From positions 418,221-482,220 of the forward strand of contig NZ_JAEUZA010000001.1 in the NCBI RefSeq assembly GCF_016798245.1: 64,000 bases of DNA, in the 5' to 3' direction. Positions 53,468 to 62,441 of this stretch are shown here, in pieces. The position numbers were made by a program, and so were the translations under genes. How positions within the stretch are numbered: the first letter of the stretch is position 1; the number at the start of each line of letters is the position of its first letter. Under the pieces are notes generated by a model, which saw nothing but the letters and a program-made list of their open reading frames with translations, ran no database searches and was not told the origin of the DNA. This DNA is from Alkalicoccobacillus gibsonii (lineage in GTDB: Bacteria > Bacillota > Bacilli > Bacillales > Bacillaceae_D).

Positions 53468-53483
53468 TGTCTGACATCAGACA
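53468..53483. promoter_or_regulatory. 16-bp dyad upstream of deoB
   Basis: TGTCTGA-CA-TCAGACA is a perfect 7-2-7 inverted repeat, flanked by CTCAA and TTGAG, 24 bases before the deoB start. It could be an operator for a nucleoside-responsive regulator or a processing hairpin in a readthrough transcript from xerD. Confidence 0.45.
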
Positions 53484-53507
53484 TTGAGTAGAGAAAGGGG
53501 TCATAAA

Positions 53508-54695
53508 ATGAACGAACAACCGTTTAAACGTGTCTTTTTAATTGTAATGGATTCAGTGGGTATCGGAGAAGCGCCAGATGCTGACAAATTTGATGATGTA
53601 GGTGCAGATACACTCGGGCATATTGCTGAGGCAATGGGTAACATCCAGCTACCTACGCTTGAAATGTTAGGTTTAGCTAATATCAAGGACATTAAGGGAC
53701 TTAAAGCTGCAGATCAACCTAAAGCACATTTCGGTAAAATGCAGGAAGCATCTAATGGAAAGGATACGATGACGGGGCATTGGGAGATCATGGGACTAAA
53801 TATTACCGAACCATTTCAAGTGTTTCCGGAGGGCTTTCCTGATGCCTTATTAAATGAATTGGAAGGGCAAATTGGTCGTGGCTTTATTGGGAATAAAGTG
53901 GCGTCTGGAACAGAGATCCTTGATGAACTTGCAGAGGAGCATGTGAATACAGGTAAGCTAATTGTGTATACGTCTGCTGACTCTGTTTTGCAAATCGCAG
54001 CACATGAGGATATTGTTCCAATTGAGGAGTTATACGATATTTGTGAAAAGGCACGTGCACTCACGTTGAAGCCTGAATATATGGTTGGTCGTGTGATTGC
54101 AAGACCTTTCCTTGGAGAAAAAGGAGCATGGAAGCGCACACCTAATCGACATGACTATGCATTAAAGCCATTTGGCCGTACAGTGATGAATGAATTAAAG
54201 GATGGCGGGTTTGATTCTATTGCCATTGGTAAAATCTCTGATATCTATGATGGTGAAGGAATTACTCAAACTGTTCGTACCACGTCAAATGAAGATGGAA
54301 TGGATAAGTTTTTTGAAAGCATGGAGCAGGACTTTACTGGTATGAGCTTTTTGAATCTCGTTGATTTTGATGCATTATTTGGTCACCGTAGAGATCCGAT
54401 CGGGTATGGTAAGGCACTTGAGGAATTTGATCTTAGATTAAAAGATGTGATTAAACAACTTGGTAGTGGAGATCTTTTAATTATTACAGCTGACCACGGA
54501 AATGATCCAGTTCATAAAGGGACCGACCATACACGTGAATTCGTACCTTTATTAGTGTTTGATCCAGATCAACCTAATACAATGGATTTAGGTATTCGTA
54601 CAACGTTTGCAGACATCGGGGCGACCGTCGCTGATAATTTTGGCGTAACAGCACCTGAGTATGGGATGAGCTTTTTAAAGCAATTAAAAAAGTAA
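53508..54695 (+). CDS. deoB: Phosphopentomutase DeoB
   Basis: A 395-residue alkaline-phosphatase-superfamily mutase that interconverts (deoxy)ribose 1- and 5-phosphate. Metal-site motifs are present: [15 protein letters not shown] at the N-terminus, the active-site Thr in [23 protein letters not shown], and [19 protein letters not shown] near the C-terminus. ATG 53508 follows AAAGGGG; longer frames have no site. It opens the nucleoside salvage run with two pnp genes and pdp. Its products link nucleoside cleavage to the pentose phosphate pathway. Confidence 0.93.
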   Translation: MNEQPFKRVFLIVMDSVGIGEAPDADKFDDVGADTLGHIAEAMGNIQLPTLEMLGLANIKDIKGLKAADQPKAHFGKMQEASNGKDTMTGHWEIMGLNITEPFQVFPEGFPDALLNELEGQIGRGFIGNKVASGTEILDELAEEHVNTGKLIVYTSADSVLQIAAHEDIVPIEELYDICEKARALTLKPEYMVGRVIARPFLGEKGAWKRTPNRHDYALKPFGRTVMNELKDGGFDSIAIGKISDIYDGEGITQTVRTTSNEDGMDKFFESMEQDFTGMSFLNLVDFDALFGHRRDPIGYGKALEEFDLRLKDVIKQLGSGDLLIITADHGNDPVHKGTDHTREFVPLLVFDPDQPNTMDLGIRTTFADIGATVADNFGVTAPEYGMSFLKQLKK

Positions 54696-54716
54696 GACAA
54701 ATGGGAGAGGGTTTTA

Positions 54717-55529
54717 ATGAAAAAGGAATTAAAGCAAACGGCAGAGTATATTAATGGACAACTTTCAGCAACACCGAAAATCGGGTTAATCCTCGGCTCC
54801 GGACTTGGCGTGTTAGCAGATGAAATTGAACATGCTACGACTTTACCATACGAAGATATTCCAAACTTTCCGGTATCCACGGTTGAAGGACATGCAGGTC
54901 AATTGGTAGCAGGAACGATTGAAGGTAAGCAAGTTATTGCCATGCAAGGTCGTTTTCATTATTACGAGGGGTATTCAATGGAAGAGGTTGTGTTCCCAGT
55001 AAGAGTCATGAAAGAGCTTGGTGTGGAGCAACTAATTGTGACAAATGCTGCAGGAGCGGTAAATGAAAGCTTTTCTGTTGGTGACCTAATGATCATTCGT
55101 GATCATATTAACAATCAAAGTGCAAACCCGTTAATTGGACCTAATGACAGTTCTCTCGGATTACGTTTTACAGATATGTCCAACGCGTATTCAACAGAAC
55201 TACGTACACTAGCTCACGAACAGGCTTCAAAATTAGAGCTTACAGTTCAAGAAGGTGTATATGTGGCAAATACAGGTCCTTGTTACGAAACGCCTGCTGA
55301 AGTTCGTATGGCTCGGGCATTAGGTGGAGATGCAGTAGGTATGTCCACAGTACCTGAGGTCATTGCTGCGCGACATGCAGGACTTGAGGTATTAGGTATT
55401 TCATGCTTATCCAATATGGCAGCGGGTATTCTATCACAGCCTTTAAACCACGAAGAAGTAATTGAAGTAACAGAACGAGTTCGTTCATCTTTTCTTGGTT
55501 TAGTAAAAGCAATTTTAAAAGAAATGTAA
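54717..55529 (+). CDS. punA: Purine nucleoside phosphorylase, trimeric type (canonical)
   Basis: A 270-residue PNP that phosphorolyses guanosine and inosine. Motifs: GLILGSGLGVLADEIE (phosphate loop), VEGHAGQL, MQGRFHYYEGY, ANTGPCYETPAEVR and GISCLSNMAAGI. Glu191 and Asn233 correspond to human Glu201 and Asn243, which recognise 6-oxopurines; their 42-residue spacing is preserved. It is 16 bases upstream of a second, divergent PNP gene. GGGAGAGGG precedes the start. Confidence 0.92.
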   Translation: MKKELKQTAEYINGQLSATPKIGLILGSGLGVLADEIEHATTLPYEDIPNFPVSTVEGHAGQLVAGTIEGKQVIAMQGRFHYYEGYSMEEVVFPVRVMKELGVEQLIVTNAAGAVNESFSVGDLMIIRDHINNQSANPLIGPNDSSLGLRFTDMSNAYSTELRTLAHEQASKLELTVQEGVYVANTGPCYETPAEVRMARALGGDAVGMSTVPEVIAARHAGLEVLGISCLSNMAAGILSQPLNHEEVIEVTERVRSSFLGLVKAILKEM

Positions 55530-55544
55530 AAGGGGATAATATAC

Positions 55545-56375
55545 ATGACTAACATTGTAGAGCAAATTAAAGAATCAGCAACATACTTACAATCTTTCAT
55601 TGAAAAAACACCTGAGATTGGTTTAATTTTAGGTTCAGGACTTGGAGAACTTGCTGACGAGATTGAAGGAGCGGCAAAAATTCCGTATAAAGACATTCCG
55701 AACTTCCCAGTTTCTACAGTTGAAGGCCATGCGGGTCAGCTTGTCATTGGTCAGCTACAAGGTAAAAGCGTGATTGCGATGCAAGGTCGTTTTCATTACT
55801 ATGAAGGATATCCGCTTGAGCAAGTAACGTTTCCAGTACGTGTAATGAAAGAGCTTGGCGTTAACCTGTTGTTTGTGACAAATGCATGTGGTGGCATGAA
55901 TAAAACATTCCAACCAGGAGATCTCATGATTATCACTGATCATTTAAACATGACTGGTGCGAACCCACTGATTGGACCAAATGCTCCGGAGCTTGGCCCT
56001 CGCTTCCCGGATATGAGTCAAGCATACACAAAAAAATATGTTGATCTTGCTTTAGAAACAGCTAAATCATTAGATATTAAGGTTCAACAAGGAGTATATG
56101 CAGGTGTTAGTGGTCCGACATACATGACCGGTGCAGAGTTAATCATGCTTCGTAATCTTGGTGGAGACGTCGTTGGGATGTCCACAGTTCCAGAAGTGAT
56201 TGTTGCAAGTCATGCAGGAATGGATGTCCTTGGTATTTCGTGCGTAACAGATATGGCCATTGGTGAAGAGATTGCAGGGATTACGCATGAAGAAGTGATG
56301 GAAGTCGCTACGCGGACGAAACCATTATTTATCAAGCTAGTAAAAGAATTAGTCGCGCAAGCAAAACCTGAATAA
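55545..56375 (+). CDS. Second purine nucleoside phosphorylase-like protein, altered base site
   Basis: A 276-residue paralogue of the preceding PNP with the phosphate loop (GLILGSGLGELADEIE), VEGHAGQL and MQGRFHYYEGY fully conserved, so phosphorolysis should work. At the base pocket, however, the Glu is replaced by Met194 (GPTYMTGAEL) and the Asn by Asp236 (GISCVTDMAIGEE). In human PNP, changing the equivalent Asn to Asp extends activity to 6-aminopurines, so this enzyme may favour adenosine-type or other nucleosides. AAAGGGG is upstream. It probably arose by tandem duplication and divergence. Confidence 0.85.
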   Translation: MTNIVEQIKESATYLQSFIEKTPEIGLILGSGLGELADEIEGAAKIPYKDIPNFPVSTVEGHAGQLVIGQLQGKSVIAMQGRFHYYEGYPLEQVTFPVRVMKELGVNLLFVTNACGGMNKTFQPGDLMIITDHLNMTGANPLIGPNAPELGPRFPDMSQAYTKKYVDLALETAKSLDIKVQQGVYAGVSGPTYMTGAELIMLRNLGGDVVGMSTVPEVIVASHAGMDVLGISCVTDMAIGEEIAGITHEEVMEVATRTKPLFIKLVKELVAQAKPE

Positions 56376-56390
56376 AGGGGACGTGTTGAC

Positions 56391-57719
56391 ATGAGAATGG
56401 TTGACCTTATTGAAAAAAAGCGCAATGGTGAAGTGCTAACAGATCAGGAAATTCAATTCATTATCGAAGGCTATACAAACGATCAAATTCCTGATTATCA
56501 AATGTCAGCGTGGGCAATGGCGGTTTTCTTCCAAGATATGATTGATCAAGAGCGTGCTGCCCTAACAATGGCTATGGTGAAATCAGGGGAAGAGATTGAT
56601 TTATCCGCTGTTGAAGGTATAAAAGTAGACAAGCACTCTACTGGTGGCGTAGGTGATAAAACAACCATTGCACTGGCTCCTTTGGTCGCCTCTGTAGGTG
56701 TACCTGTTGCTAAAATGTCCGGTAGAGGACTGGGTCATACGGGTGGAACATTAGATAAGCTAGAGTCCATTCCAGGGTTTCATATTGAACTCACAACAGA
56801 AGAGTTCATTGAGAAAGTAAATAAAAACAAACTGGCGGTTATCGGTCAAACAGGTAACTTAACACCTGCTGACAAAAAGCTTTATGGACTAAGAGATGTA
56901 ACTGGCACAGTAAACTCTATTCCTCTTATTGCGAGCTCAATTATGAGTAAGAAGCTAGCATCTGGAGCTGATGGTATCGTACTTGATGTAAAAACGGGAA
57001 CAGGCGCTTTTATGAAGGAGCTTTCTGATTCAAAACAATTAGCGCAAGCGATGGTCAAAATTGGCACAAAGCTTGGTAAGAAAACAATGGCTGTTATTTC
57101 AGATATGAATCAACCTCTTGGCCTTGCTGTAGGGAATGCACTTGAAGTGAAAGAAGCCATTGCGATGTTGAAAGGTGAAGGTCCAGAAGACGTACTTGAA
57201 TTGTGCTTGACGCTTGGAAGTCATATGGTTGTTATGGCGAAGAAGGCTGAGTCAGTGGACGAAGCACGTAAAGCATTGGAAGATGCGATTTCTTCTGGTA
57301 AAGCGATTGAGACATTAAAAGTATTTATTGAAGCACAAGGTGGAGATGCATCCGTCGTAGATGATGTAACAAAATTCCCTGAAGCGCCTTATAAGATTGA
57401 AGTGAAGGCTCAATCAGAAGGAATGGTTAAATCAATTGAAGCGGATCGCATTGGTACAGCTGCAATGATGCTAGGTGCTGGCCGTGCAACAAAAGACGAT
57501 GACATACTGCTAGACGTCGGCTTAATTCTTCATAAGAAGATTGGAGATGTAGTAAAGGTTGGCGACCCAATCGTCACATTACACAGCCGAAAAGAACAAG
57601 CAGAAGAAGTGGTATCAATTGTTCAAAAAGCTTACGACATCGCTCATGAACACATTGAAGCACCGACGTTGATCTATGAAGAAATTACAGCCTCACAAGG
57701 AACTGGATTTGTTTTATAA
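56391..57719 (+). CDS. pdp: Pyrimidine-nucleoside phosphorylase
   Basis: A 442-residue enzyme co-linear with B. subtilis Pdp: [12 protein letters not shown] at the start, [15 protein letters not shown] (phosphate site), [39 protein letters not shown] and [12 protein letters not shown]. It cleaves uridine, deoxyuridine and thymidine to base and (deoxy)ribose 1-phosphate, which DeoB then isomerises. It is the last gene of the salvage run. Repeat copy 3 lies between it and the convergent gene. Confidence 0.93.
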   Translation: MRMVDLIEKKRNGEVLTDQEIQFIIEGYTNDQIPDYQMSAWAMAVFFQDMIDQERAALTMAMVKSGEEIDLSAVEGIKVDKHSTGGVGDKTTIALAPLVASVGVPVAKMSGRGLGHTGGTLDKLESIPGFHIELTTEEFIEKVNKNKLAVIGQTGNLTPADKKLYGLRDVTGTVNSIPLIASSIMSKKLASGADGIVLDVKTGTGAFMKELSDSKQLAQAMVKIGTKLGKKTMAVISDMNQPLGLAVGNALEVKEAIAMLKGEGPEDVLELCLTLGSHMVVMAKKAESVDEARKALEDAISSGKAIETLKVFIEAQGGDASVVDDVTKFPEAPYKIEVKAQSEGMVKSIEADRIGTAAMMLGAGRATKDDDILLDVGLILHKKIGDVVKVGDPIVTLHSRKEQAEEVVSIVQKAYDIAHEHIEAPTLIYEEITASQGTGFVL

Positions 57720-57734
57720 TATCAATCAAAAAGC

Positions 57735-57876
57735 AATGAGGCTGTGACAAAACTAAAAATCAACGAGAAAATGGCGAATGATTCTACGGTTGAATCATTC
57801 GCCATTCGTATGTTCTGTATTTTTTGTAAGACGAGCGGAAGGAGAATCCCTCCCTTTCCGTGTGTACGGCCTCATT
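57735..57876. repeat. Palindromic intergenic repeat, copy 3 of 3 (short)
   Basis: The lead-in GGCTGTGACAAAACTAAAAA is followed by perfect 15-base arms AATGGCGAATGATTC (57770-57784 and 57792-57806) around a 7-base loop. Then comes a shortened second block, GGAGAATCCCTCCCTTTCCG...ACGGCCTCA. Compared with copy 2, the middle of the second block is missing and its right end is fused in inverted orientation. It occupies the gap between pdp and a convergent gene. Confidence 0.82.
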
Positions 57877-57893
57877 AATCATTCTATCATCCA

Positions 57894-58316
57894 TTATAAA
57901 TCAAGCGATAACGGTGGTTCTCCTGATTTATTCATTAAGCGAATATTCGTTGGGGTTAGTTTTAGGAAAACAAGCTTAGGATCATCTGGACCTTCAAAAT
58001 ACTTCTCTAGATGTTCGTTCCAAAGCTCATGTTTTGTCTCTTTATCTTCTTTAATCGTCGCTTTTCCTTCAAATTCTATAAATGTGTCACCAAAGCCTTC
58101 ACCCTCATAGCCAAGCAATACGTGGACATTTGGGTTCGCTTCAATTTCATCTGTTTTGTGTGTATCAATACTTGTAGGGGTGTAAAGAGTTAACCCTTCG
58201 TGAAAGAATGTCATGTACCGAGTCAACGGCTGGTCACGAACAACTGTAGCCAATGTCCCTGTGTAATGCTCGTCCATAATCTTTTCAATTTTTCCTTTTA
58301 ATTCTTCTTGATTCAT
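57894..58316 (-). CDS. Pyridoxamine 5'-phosphate oxidase-like general stress protein (YdaG-type)
   Basis: A 140-residue split-barrel flavin/haem-binding fold protein (TGTLATVVRDQPLTRYMTFF; NPNVHVLLGYEGEGFGDTFI; FLKLTPTNIRLM). It matches the small PNPOx-like general stress proteins of Bacillus rather than true PdxH. The ligand is likely FMN or F420-like but not proven. GAGGT lies about 10 bases before the ATG. It is a single gene. Confidence 0.82.
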   Translation of the reverse strand: MNQEELKGKIEKIMDEHYTGTLATVVRDQPLTRYMTFFHEGLTLYTPTSIDTHKTDEIEANPNVHVLLGYEGEGFGDTFIEFEGKATIKEDKETKHELWNEHLEKYFEGPDDPKLVFLKLTPTNIRLMNKSGEPPLSLDL

Positions 58317-58465
58317 CTTCTTTCTACCTCCTCAGGTTCTAACTAGAAGTAGTATTCCTGAAAATTCATAAATTGAAACATGCCGTTTTTTTATGTTTAA
58401 AAGAGAGATGAAAGGTGAATACATAGTTGTGAGAGTAATCTTATTGAAAAAGGGAGAGATTAAAG

Positions 58466-58876
58466 ATGGCAGATGTTTTATACACTTCAAAAGCTACAGC
58501 AGTAGGTGGAAGAGAAGGTCACGTTAAATCAAGTGACTCTAATATTGATATGGATCTAGTGAAACCAGGAACATCTGGCGGAACAAATCCTGAACAATTA
58601 TTTGCAGCAGGATACTCTTCGTGCTTTGATGGAGCGCTGAATCTTATTGCTTCAAAGGAAAGCAAGGAAATTGATTCTGAAATTACAGCGGCAGTGAGCC
58701 TTGTTAAAGATACTTCAGATGATGGATTTAAAATTGCAGTAGAATTAAAAGCATTAATCGGTGGCGTTTCACAAAGTGAAGCTGAAGATTTAGTTGAAAA
58801 GGCGCACGAATTCTGTCCTTATTCAAAAGCAACACGTGGTAACATTGATGTGAAATTAACGGTGGAAACAAAGTAA
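58466..58876 (+). CDS. ohr: Organic hydroperoxide resistance protein Ohr (OsmC family)
   Basis: A 136-residue peroxidase that reduces organic hydroperoxides through two cysteines, seen in GYSSCFDGAL (about residue 52) and EFCPYSKATRGN (about residue 116). The N-terminus (MADVLYTSKATAVGGREGH) and NPEQLFAAG motif are typical of Ohr rather than OsmC. GGGAGAG precedes the start. No ohrR repressor gene is adjacent. Confidence 0.9.
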   Translation: MADVLYTSKATAVGGREGHVKSSDSNIDMDLVKPGTSGGTNPEQLFAAGYSSCFDGALNLIASKESKEIDSEITAAVSLVKDTSDDGFKIAVELKALIGGVSQSEAEDLVEKAHEFCPYSKATRGNIDVKLTVETK

Positions 58877-58895
58877 TAAAAAGATACAGAATGAT

Positions 58896-58938
58896 AACTT
58901 GTCGGATCTCTAGATAGAGGCTTCCGACAAGTTTTTTT
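58896..58938 (+). terminator. Terminator after ohr
   Basis: AACTTGTCGGA (58896-58906) pairs perfectly with TCCGACAAGTT (58923-58933), then a T-run. Confidence 0.88.
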
Positions 58939-59042
58939 GTGCGTTTTTTTAATTAATCGAATAAAGGGTTTAATCCATCCAGTTAGAAGGAATGCAGTTG
59001 ATGTAAGACCATTCGAGATCAACAATTTAAGGAGGACTACCC

Positions 59043-59825
59043 ATGATTGAATCAAAAGAACTCCAACAATTGAGAGACCAAAGATGTGAGAACGGATGCT
59101 TGACAATTTACTTAAACACAGATCAAGGCCAAATGGATCAAAAGAAAGGCGAATGGAAAATTCGCTTGAAAAATGGTTTGAAGAAACTAGAAGAATACTT
59201 AGAAAGTAGTTCAACCGACGAAGTGACTGCCTATCAGACCATCCGCAAGATTGCTGAAGAAGAAATTTTAAACAATCAAACAACCTTAACGAAGTCGCTT
59301 ATCTTTATTGGTTCCTCCTCAGGAGACTGGCAACTAAAGAAGCTGCAAATACCACTTGAGAATGACTTTAGATGGGAAAAACAACCGGTGCTTGACCAAC
59401 TAGAACAAAAACTTGAAGCATATCCTAAAACGGGAATTCTTTTAATTCAGAAACAGGATGTTGTTGCAGTTGAAACGTTTCTGGGTGAAGTAGAATCGGA
59501 GCACGTGTATACGTGGGATGCAGAAAGTGAAGATTGGAAGATGTATCAAGGATCCAGTTCTAGTAATGTGGCAGGTGCCGCTATTCATAAAGATCAATTT
59601 GATCAACGTTTTGATGCCAATCAACAAAGATGGTTTAAGCAATTAGCTGTAAAGATTCAGAAAAAAGCAAAGAAAAATGGTTGGAATGGTGTCTATCTTG
59701 TCGGATCGCCTGATCAAACAAGTGATTTTGAAAAACAACTGACTATGAATAACGTCGAAGTGGTAAAGAAAAACTTAACGAAATTAAAGTCAAATCAAAT
59801 TATCAATGAATTGTTTGCTTCTTAG
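59043..59825 (+). CDS. VLRF1/aeRF1-type release-factor-like protein
   Basis: A 260-residue soluble protein. An N-terminal part (MIESKELQQLRDQRCENGCL then TIYLNTD) precedes a central QxQ/GxxQ-like region (GAAIHKDQFDQRFDANQQRW, about residues 180-199) and a C-terminal segment NGVYLVGSPDQTSDFEKQL. This recalls the VLRF1 family (Vms1-like, related to eRF1 domain 2), which frees nascent chains from stalled ribosomes. I am only moderately sure of the family, and function in bacteria is little known. AAGGAGG precedes the ATG, and it has its own terminator. Confidence 0.55.
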   Translation: MIESKELQQLRDQRCENGCLTIYLNTDQGQMDQKKGEWKIRLKNGLKKLEEYLESSSTDEVTAYQTIRKIAEEEILNNQTTLTKSLIFIGSSSGDWQLKKLQIPLENDFRWEKQPVLDQLEQKLEAYPKTGILLIQKQDVVAVETFLGEVESEHVYTWDAESEDWKMYQGSSSSNVAGAAIHKDQFDQRFDANQQRWFKQLAVKIQKKAKKNGWNGVYLVGSPDQTSDFEKQLTMNNVEVVKKNLTKLKSNQIINELFAS

Positions 59826-59846
59826 GTAAAGGAATACCATTTCAAC

Positions 59847-59877
59847 AGAACGATCCTAAAAGGGGTCGTTCTTTTTT
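59847..59877 (+). terminator. Terminator after the aeRF1-like gene
   Basis: AGAACGATCC (59847-59856) pairs with GGGTCGTTCT (59863-59872, one G-U), then TTTTT. Confidence 0.82.
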
Positions 59878-59916
59878 AAGTGCTTAATTCTTTAATGAAG
59901 GTCGTAAACTTTTTCA

Positions 59917-59945
59917 TTGACTATATTTCGTGAGTCTAATATAAT
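59917..59945 (+). promoter_or_regulatory. Sigma-A promoter of the TetR/MFS operon
   Basis: TTGACT (59917-59922), a 17-bp spacer and TATAAT (59940-59945) lie 68 bases before the TetR gene. I see no clear operator dyad next to it. Confidence 0.7.
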
Positions 59946-60012
59946 CTCTAAAGTAGAAACCGGATAGTTTTTTTGTGACCGACGAGTTACACGGAAAGAA
60001 GGACAAGCAATT

Positions 60013-60903
60013 ATGAAAGAAACAATCATTCGTTCAGCCCTTCAGCTGTTCTCAAGAGAAGGGTACACATCGACTTCTATGCAAAGTATTGCGGAGGAGT
60101 GTGGGATTTCAAAAGCCTCTCTCTATAAGTATTTTGATTCTAAAGAGGAGCTGTTAATTCAAGTTTTTGAACAAAGTCTTACTCGGATGTTTCAACAAGC
60201 TCAAGAGATTACGGTCAATGATACACTCTCAAATAGAGAACGCTTTGTTCAAAAGATCATACTTGAGCTTGAAGTGAATCAGGAACAACGAGCCTTTGTA
60301 AACTTAATCGTTCGAGCAATGCCCATTCATCAAAATCAGAAAGTAAGAGATCTGATGAGCCGGACAAAAACGGCTTTAATGAATTGGCATAAACGCAGTC
60401 TGCTTGAAGCATACGGTGAGGACATTCGTCCATATGTCTGGGACCTTGTCGTTGTTTTTCAAGGAACCATTCGAGAATATATTGTGTTAATGATGGATGA
60501 TTACAAAGTATTAGATAAGAATAAAATTGCAGAGTTATTAGTTTCTCATTGTGACTCCATTGTAGCAGGCTTTAACAAAGAACATACGGTCTTATCGACT
60601 TCATTAATGAATGAATACGAGACATTTACTCTTTTTGACAAGCAACGAACCGAAGAAGAGATCTTTATGGATATAGTTGATCGTATCTCACAGAAGACGG
60701 AGACATTGTCAGTTGGAAAGAAAAATGAGGTTCAGAATGCCATTGAGCAGCTTTTGTATCATTTGAAAAGTGAGGATGGTCAACATTTGTTAATTGAGGC
60801 CATTTGTCTTTATATTGATGCTAGAGTCTCAATTAAAGAAGAAATTGAGCGCATCACACAGCTTTTGAAAAATCGACATTGTAAAGAAGGTTATAGTACA
60901 TGA
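60013..60903 (+). CDS. TetR family regulator
   Basis: A 296-residue protein with an N-terminal TetR helix-turn-helix (IIRSALQLFSREGYTSTSMQ, SIAEECGISKASLYKYFDSK, residues about 5-45). It is longer than the usual 190-220 residues: after the ligand domain (to about 190) there is an extra helical region of about 100 residues. It overlaps the downstream efflux gene by 4 bases and presumably represses the operon until the drug or metabolite binds. AGAAGGA lies about 8 bases before the ATG. Confidence 0.85.
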   Translation: MKETIIRSALQLFSREGYTSTSMQSIAEECGISKASLYKYFDSKEELLIQVFEQSLTRMFQQAQEITVNDTLSNRERFVQKIILELEVNQEQRAFVNLIVRAMPIHQNQKVRDLMSRTKTALMNWHKRSLLEAYGEDIRPYVWDLVVVFQGTIREYIVLMMDDYKVLDKNKIAELLVSHCDSIVAGFNKEHTVLSTSLMNEYETFTLFDKQRTEEEIFMDIVDRISQKTETLSVGKKNEVQNAIEQLLYHLKSEDGQHLLIEAICLYIDARVSIKEEIERITQLLKNRHCKEGYST

Positions 60904-62369
60904 GTACCGATCAAAATGATGTTTTAAAAAACGTGAATAAATTACCAATTATTGCGGTTTTGTTAGTGGGGGCATTTGTAGCGATCTTAAATCAAACCCT
61001 TTTAACAACCGCATTGCCAGTTCTTATGGCTGATTTAGATATCGATGCGAACTTAGGTCAGTGGGTTACTACGGCTTTTATGCTTGTAAATGGGGTCATG
61101 ATTCCAATTACAGCTTTTTTAATTGAAAAATTTACAACGAGAAAGCTGTTTCTGACAGCCATGATTCTTTTTGGAATTGGAACATTGATCTGTGCCATTG
61201 CGCCAACCTTTACGTTCCTTATTACTGGAAGGATGATTCAGGCGGCTGGGGCTGGAATTGCGATGCCACTTATGCAAACCGTCCTCCTTTTAATTTTTCC
61301 AGTTGAAAAACGTGGATCGGCTATGGGGATGGTTGGTCTAGTTATTTCATTCGCTCCGGCTATCGGACCGACACTGTCAGGGTGGCTGGTTCAAAGCTAT
61401 CACTGGACAGTCTTATTCTGGATCTTGCTTCCGATTATTGTGATCGATATTATTGCTGCCTATATCGTATTACGAAATGTCACGACATTACGTTCACCAA
61501 AACTTGATACGTTATCGATCATCTTATCTTCACTTGGATTTGGTGGATTGCTCTTTGGATTTAGTAATGCAGGGGCAAACGGTTGGTTATCTACGAATGT
61601 ATTGCTACCAACTGTAGTTGGTGCAGTAACTCTTACTTGGTTTATTCTAAGACAGTTACGTTTAGCTCAGCCGATCTTAGAATTCCGGGTATTCAAATAC
61701 TGGGTGTTTACCTTAACAACAGCCATTGGAATGATTGTGTTTATGTCCATGATTGGAGCAGCAACAATCTTCCCAATTTATATGCAAACGATGCATAACT
61801 TCACTGCACTGGAATCAGGATTAATGCTTTTACCTGGAGCCATTGTGATGGGGGTTATGTCACCAATAACAGGACGTATTTTTGATAAAGTAGGAGCTAG
61901 GTATTTAGGAATTATTGGTCTCGGTATGATCTTTGTCACAACAGCAATGTTTACCAATCTAACCGACTCAACCTCTATGCTCTATGTGACAATTGTTTAT
62001 TCGTTCCGGATGTTAGGTGTTGCTCTTGTTATGATGCCAGTGACAACCGCTGGGATTAACGTTTTGCCAAGACATCTCATCCCACATGGTACCGCGATGA
62101 ACAACACGATGCGTCAAATTGCTGGTTCAATTGGTACGGCTGTATTAGTGTCAGTCATGACGACAGCTGCTTTAAACGAGGCAGAGACTGGTAATGTAGG
62201 AATGATTGATGCACAGATTTCTGGAGTAAACACGGCATTTATGGTTGCAGCAGGAATTGCTCTTGTTGGATTTGTCCTTGCTTTCTTCATAAAATCCAAT
62301 AAAAAACCACTACAAAAAGAAACGTACGGGACAAGTACTAGTCAAAAGCCTGTAACGGATCAATCGTAG
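60900..62369 (+). CDS. MFS multidrug exporter, DHA2 (EmrB/QacA) family
   Basis: A 489-residue protein with 14 membrane segments: FVAILNQTLLTTALPVLMADLD (helix 1), WVTTAFMLVNGVMIPITAF, and motif C-like text VGLVISFAPAIGPTLSGWLV. The layout matches LmrB/MdtP-type proton-driven exporters of Bacillus. It is coupled to the TetR gene by an ATGA overlap. The exported compound is unknown. Confidence 0.87.
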   Translation: MSTDQNDVLKNVNKLPIIAVLLVGAFVAILNQTLLTTALPVLMADLDIDANLGQWVTTAFMLVNGVMIPITAFLIEKFTTRKLFLTAMILFGIGTLICAIAPTFTFLITGRMIQAAGAGIAMPLMQTVLLLIFPVEKRGSAMGMVGLVISFAPAIGPTLSGWLVQSYHWTVLFWILLPIIVIDIIAAYIVLRNVTTLRSPKLDTLSIILSSLGFGGLLFGFSNAGANGWLSTNVLLPTVVGAVTLTWFILRQLRLAQPILEFRVFKYWVFTLTTAIGMIVFMSMIGAATIFPIYMQTMHNFTALESGLMLLPGAIVMGVMSPITGRIFDKVGARYLGIIGLGMIFVTTAMFTNLTDSTSMLYVTIVYSFRMLGVALVMMPVTTAGINVLPRHLIPHGTAMNNTMRQIAGSIGTAVLVSVMTTAALNEAETGNVGMIDAQISGVNTAFMVAAGIALVGFVLAFFIKSNKKPLQKETYGTSTSQKPVTDQS

Positions 62370-62441
62370 AAATTGTGAGTTTTAGACTCTTTTTAAACGG
62401 GAACCTAATAAGTAGACAACGTATTAAAGGAGAGTTTACTC

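Noticed and set aside
54696-54716. Purine riboswitch controlling the pnp genes
   Set aside because: The intergenic gaps in the deoB-pnp-pnp-pdp run are 15-21 bases, too short for an aptamer, and the deoB leader shows only a short dyad.
55283-55696. A 137-codon minus-strand frame across the pnp junction
   Set aside because: It is the complement of conserved PNP sequence; long antisense frames are expected there from codon bias.
57778-58110. A 110-codon plus-strand frame after pdp
   Set aside because: It begins in the arm of repeat copy 3 and overlaps the PNPOx-like gene antisense; no ribosome site.
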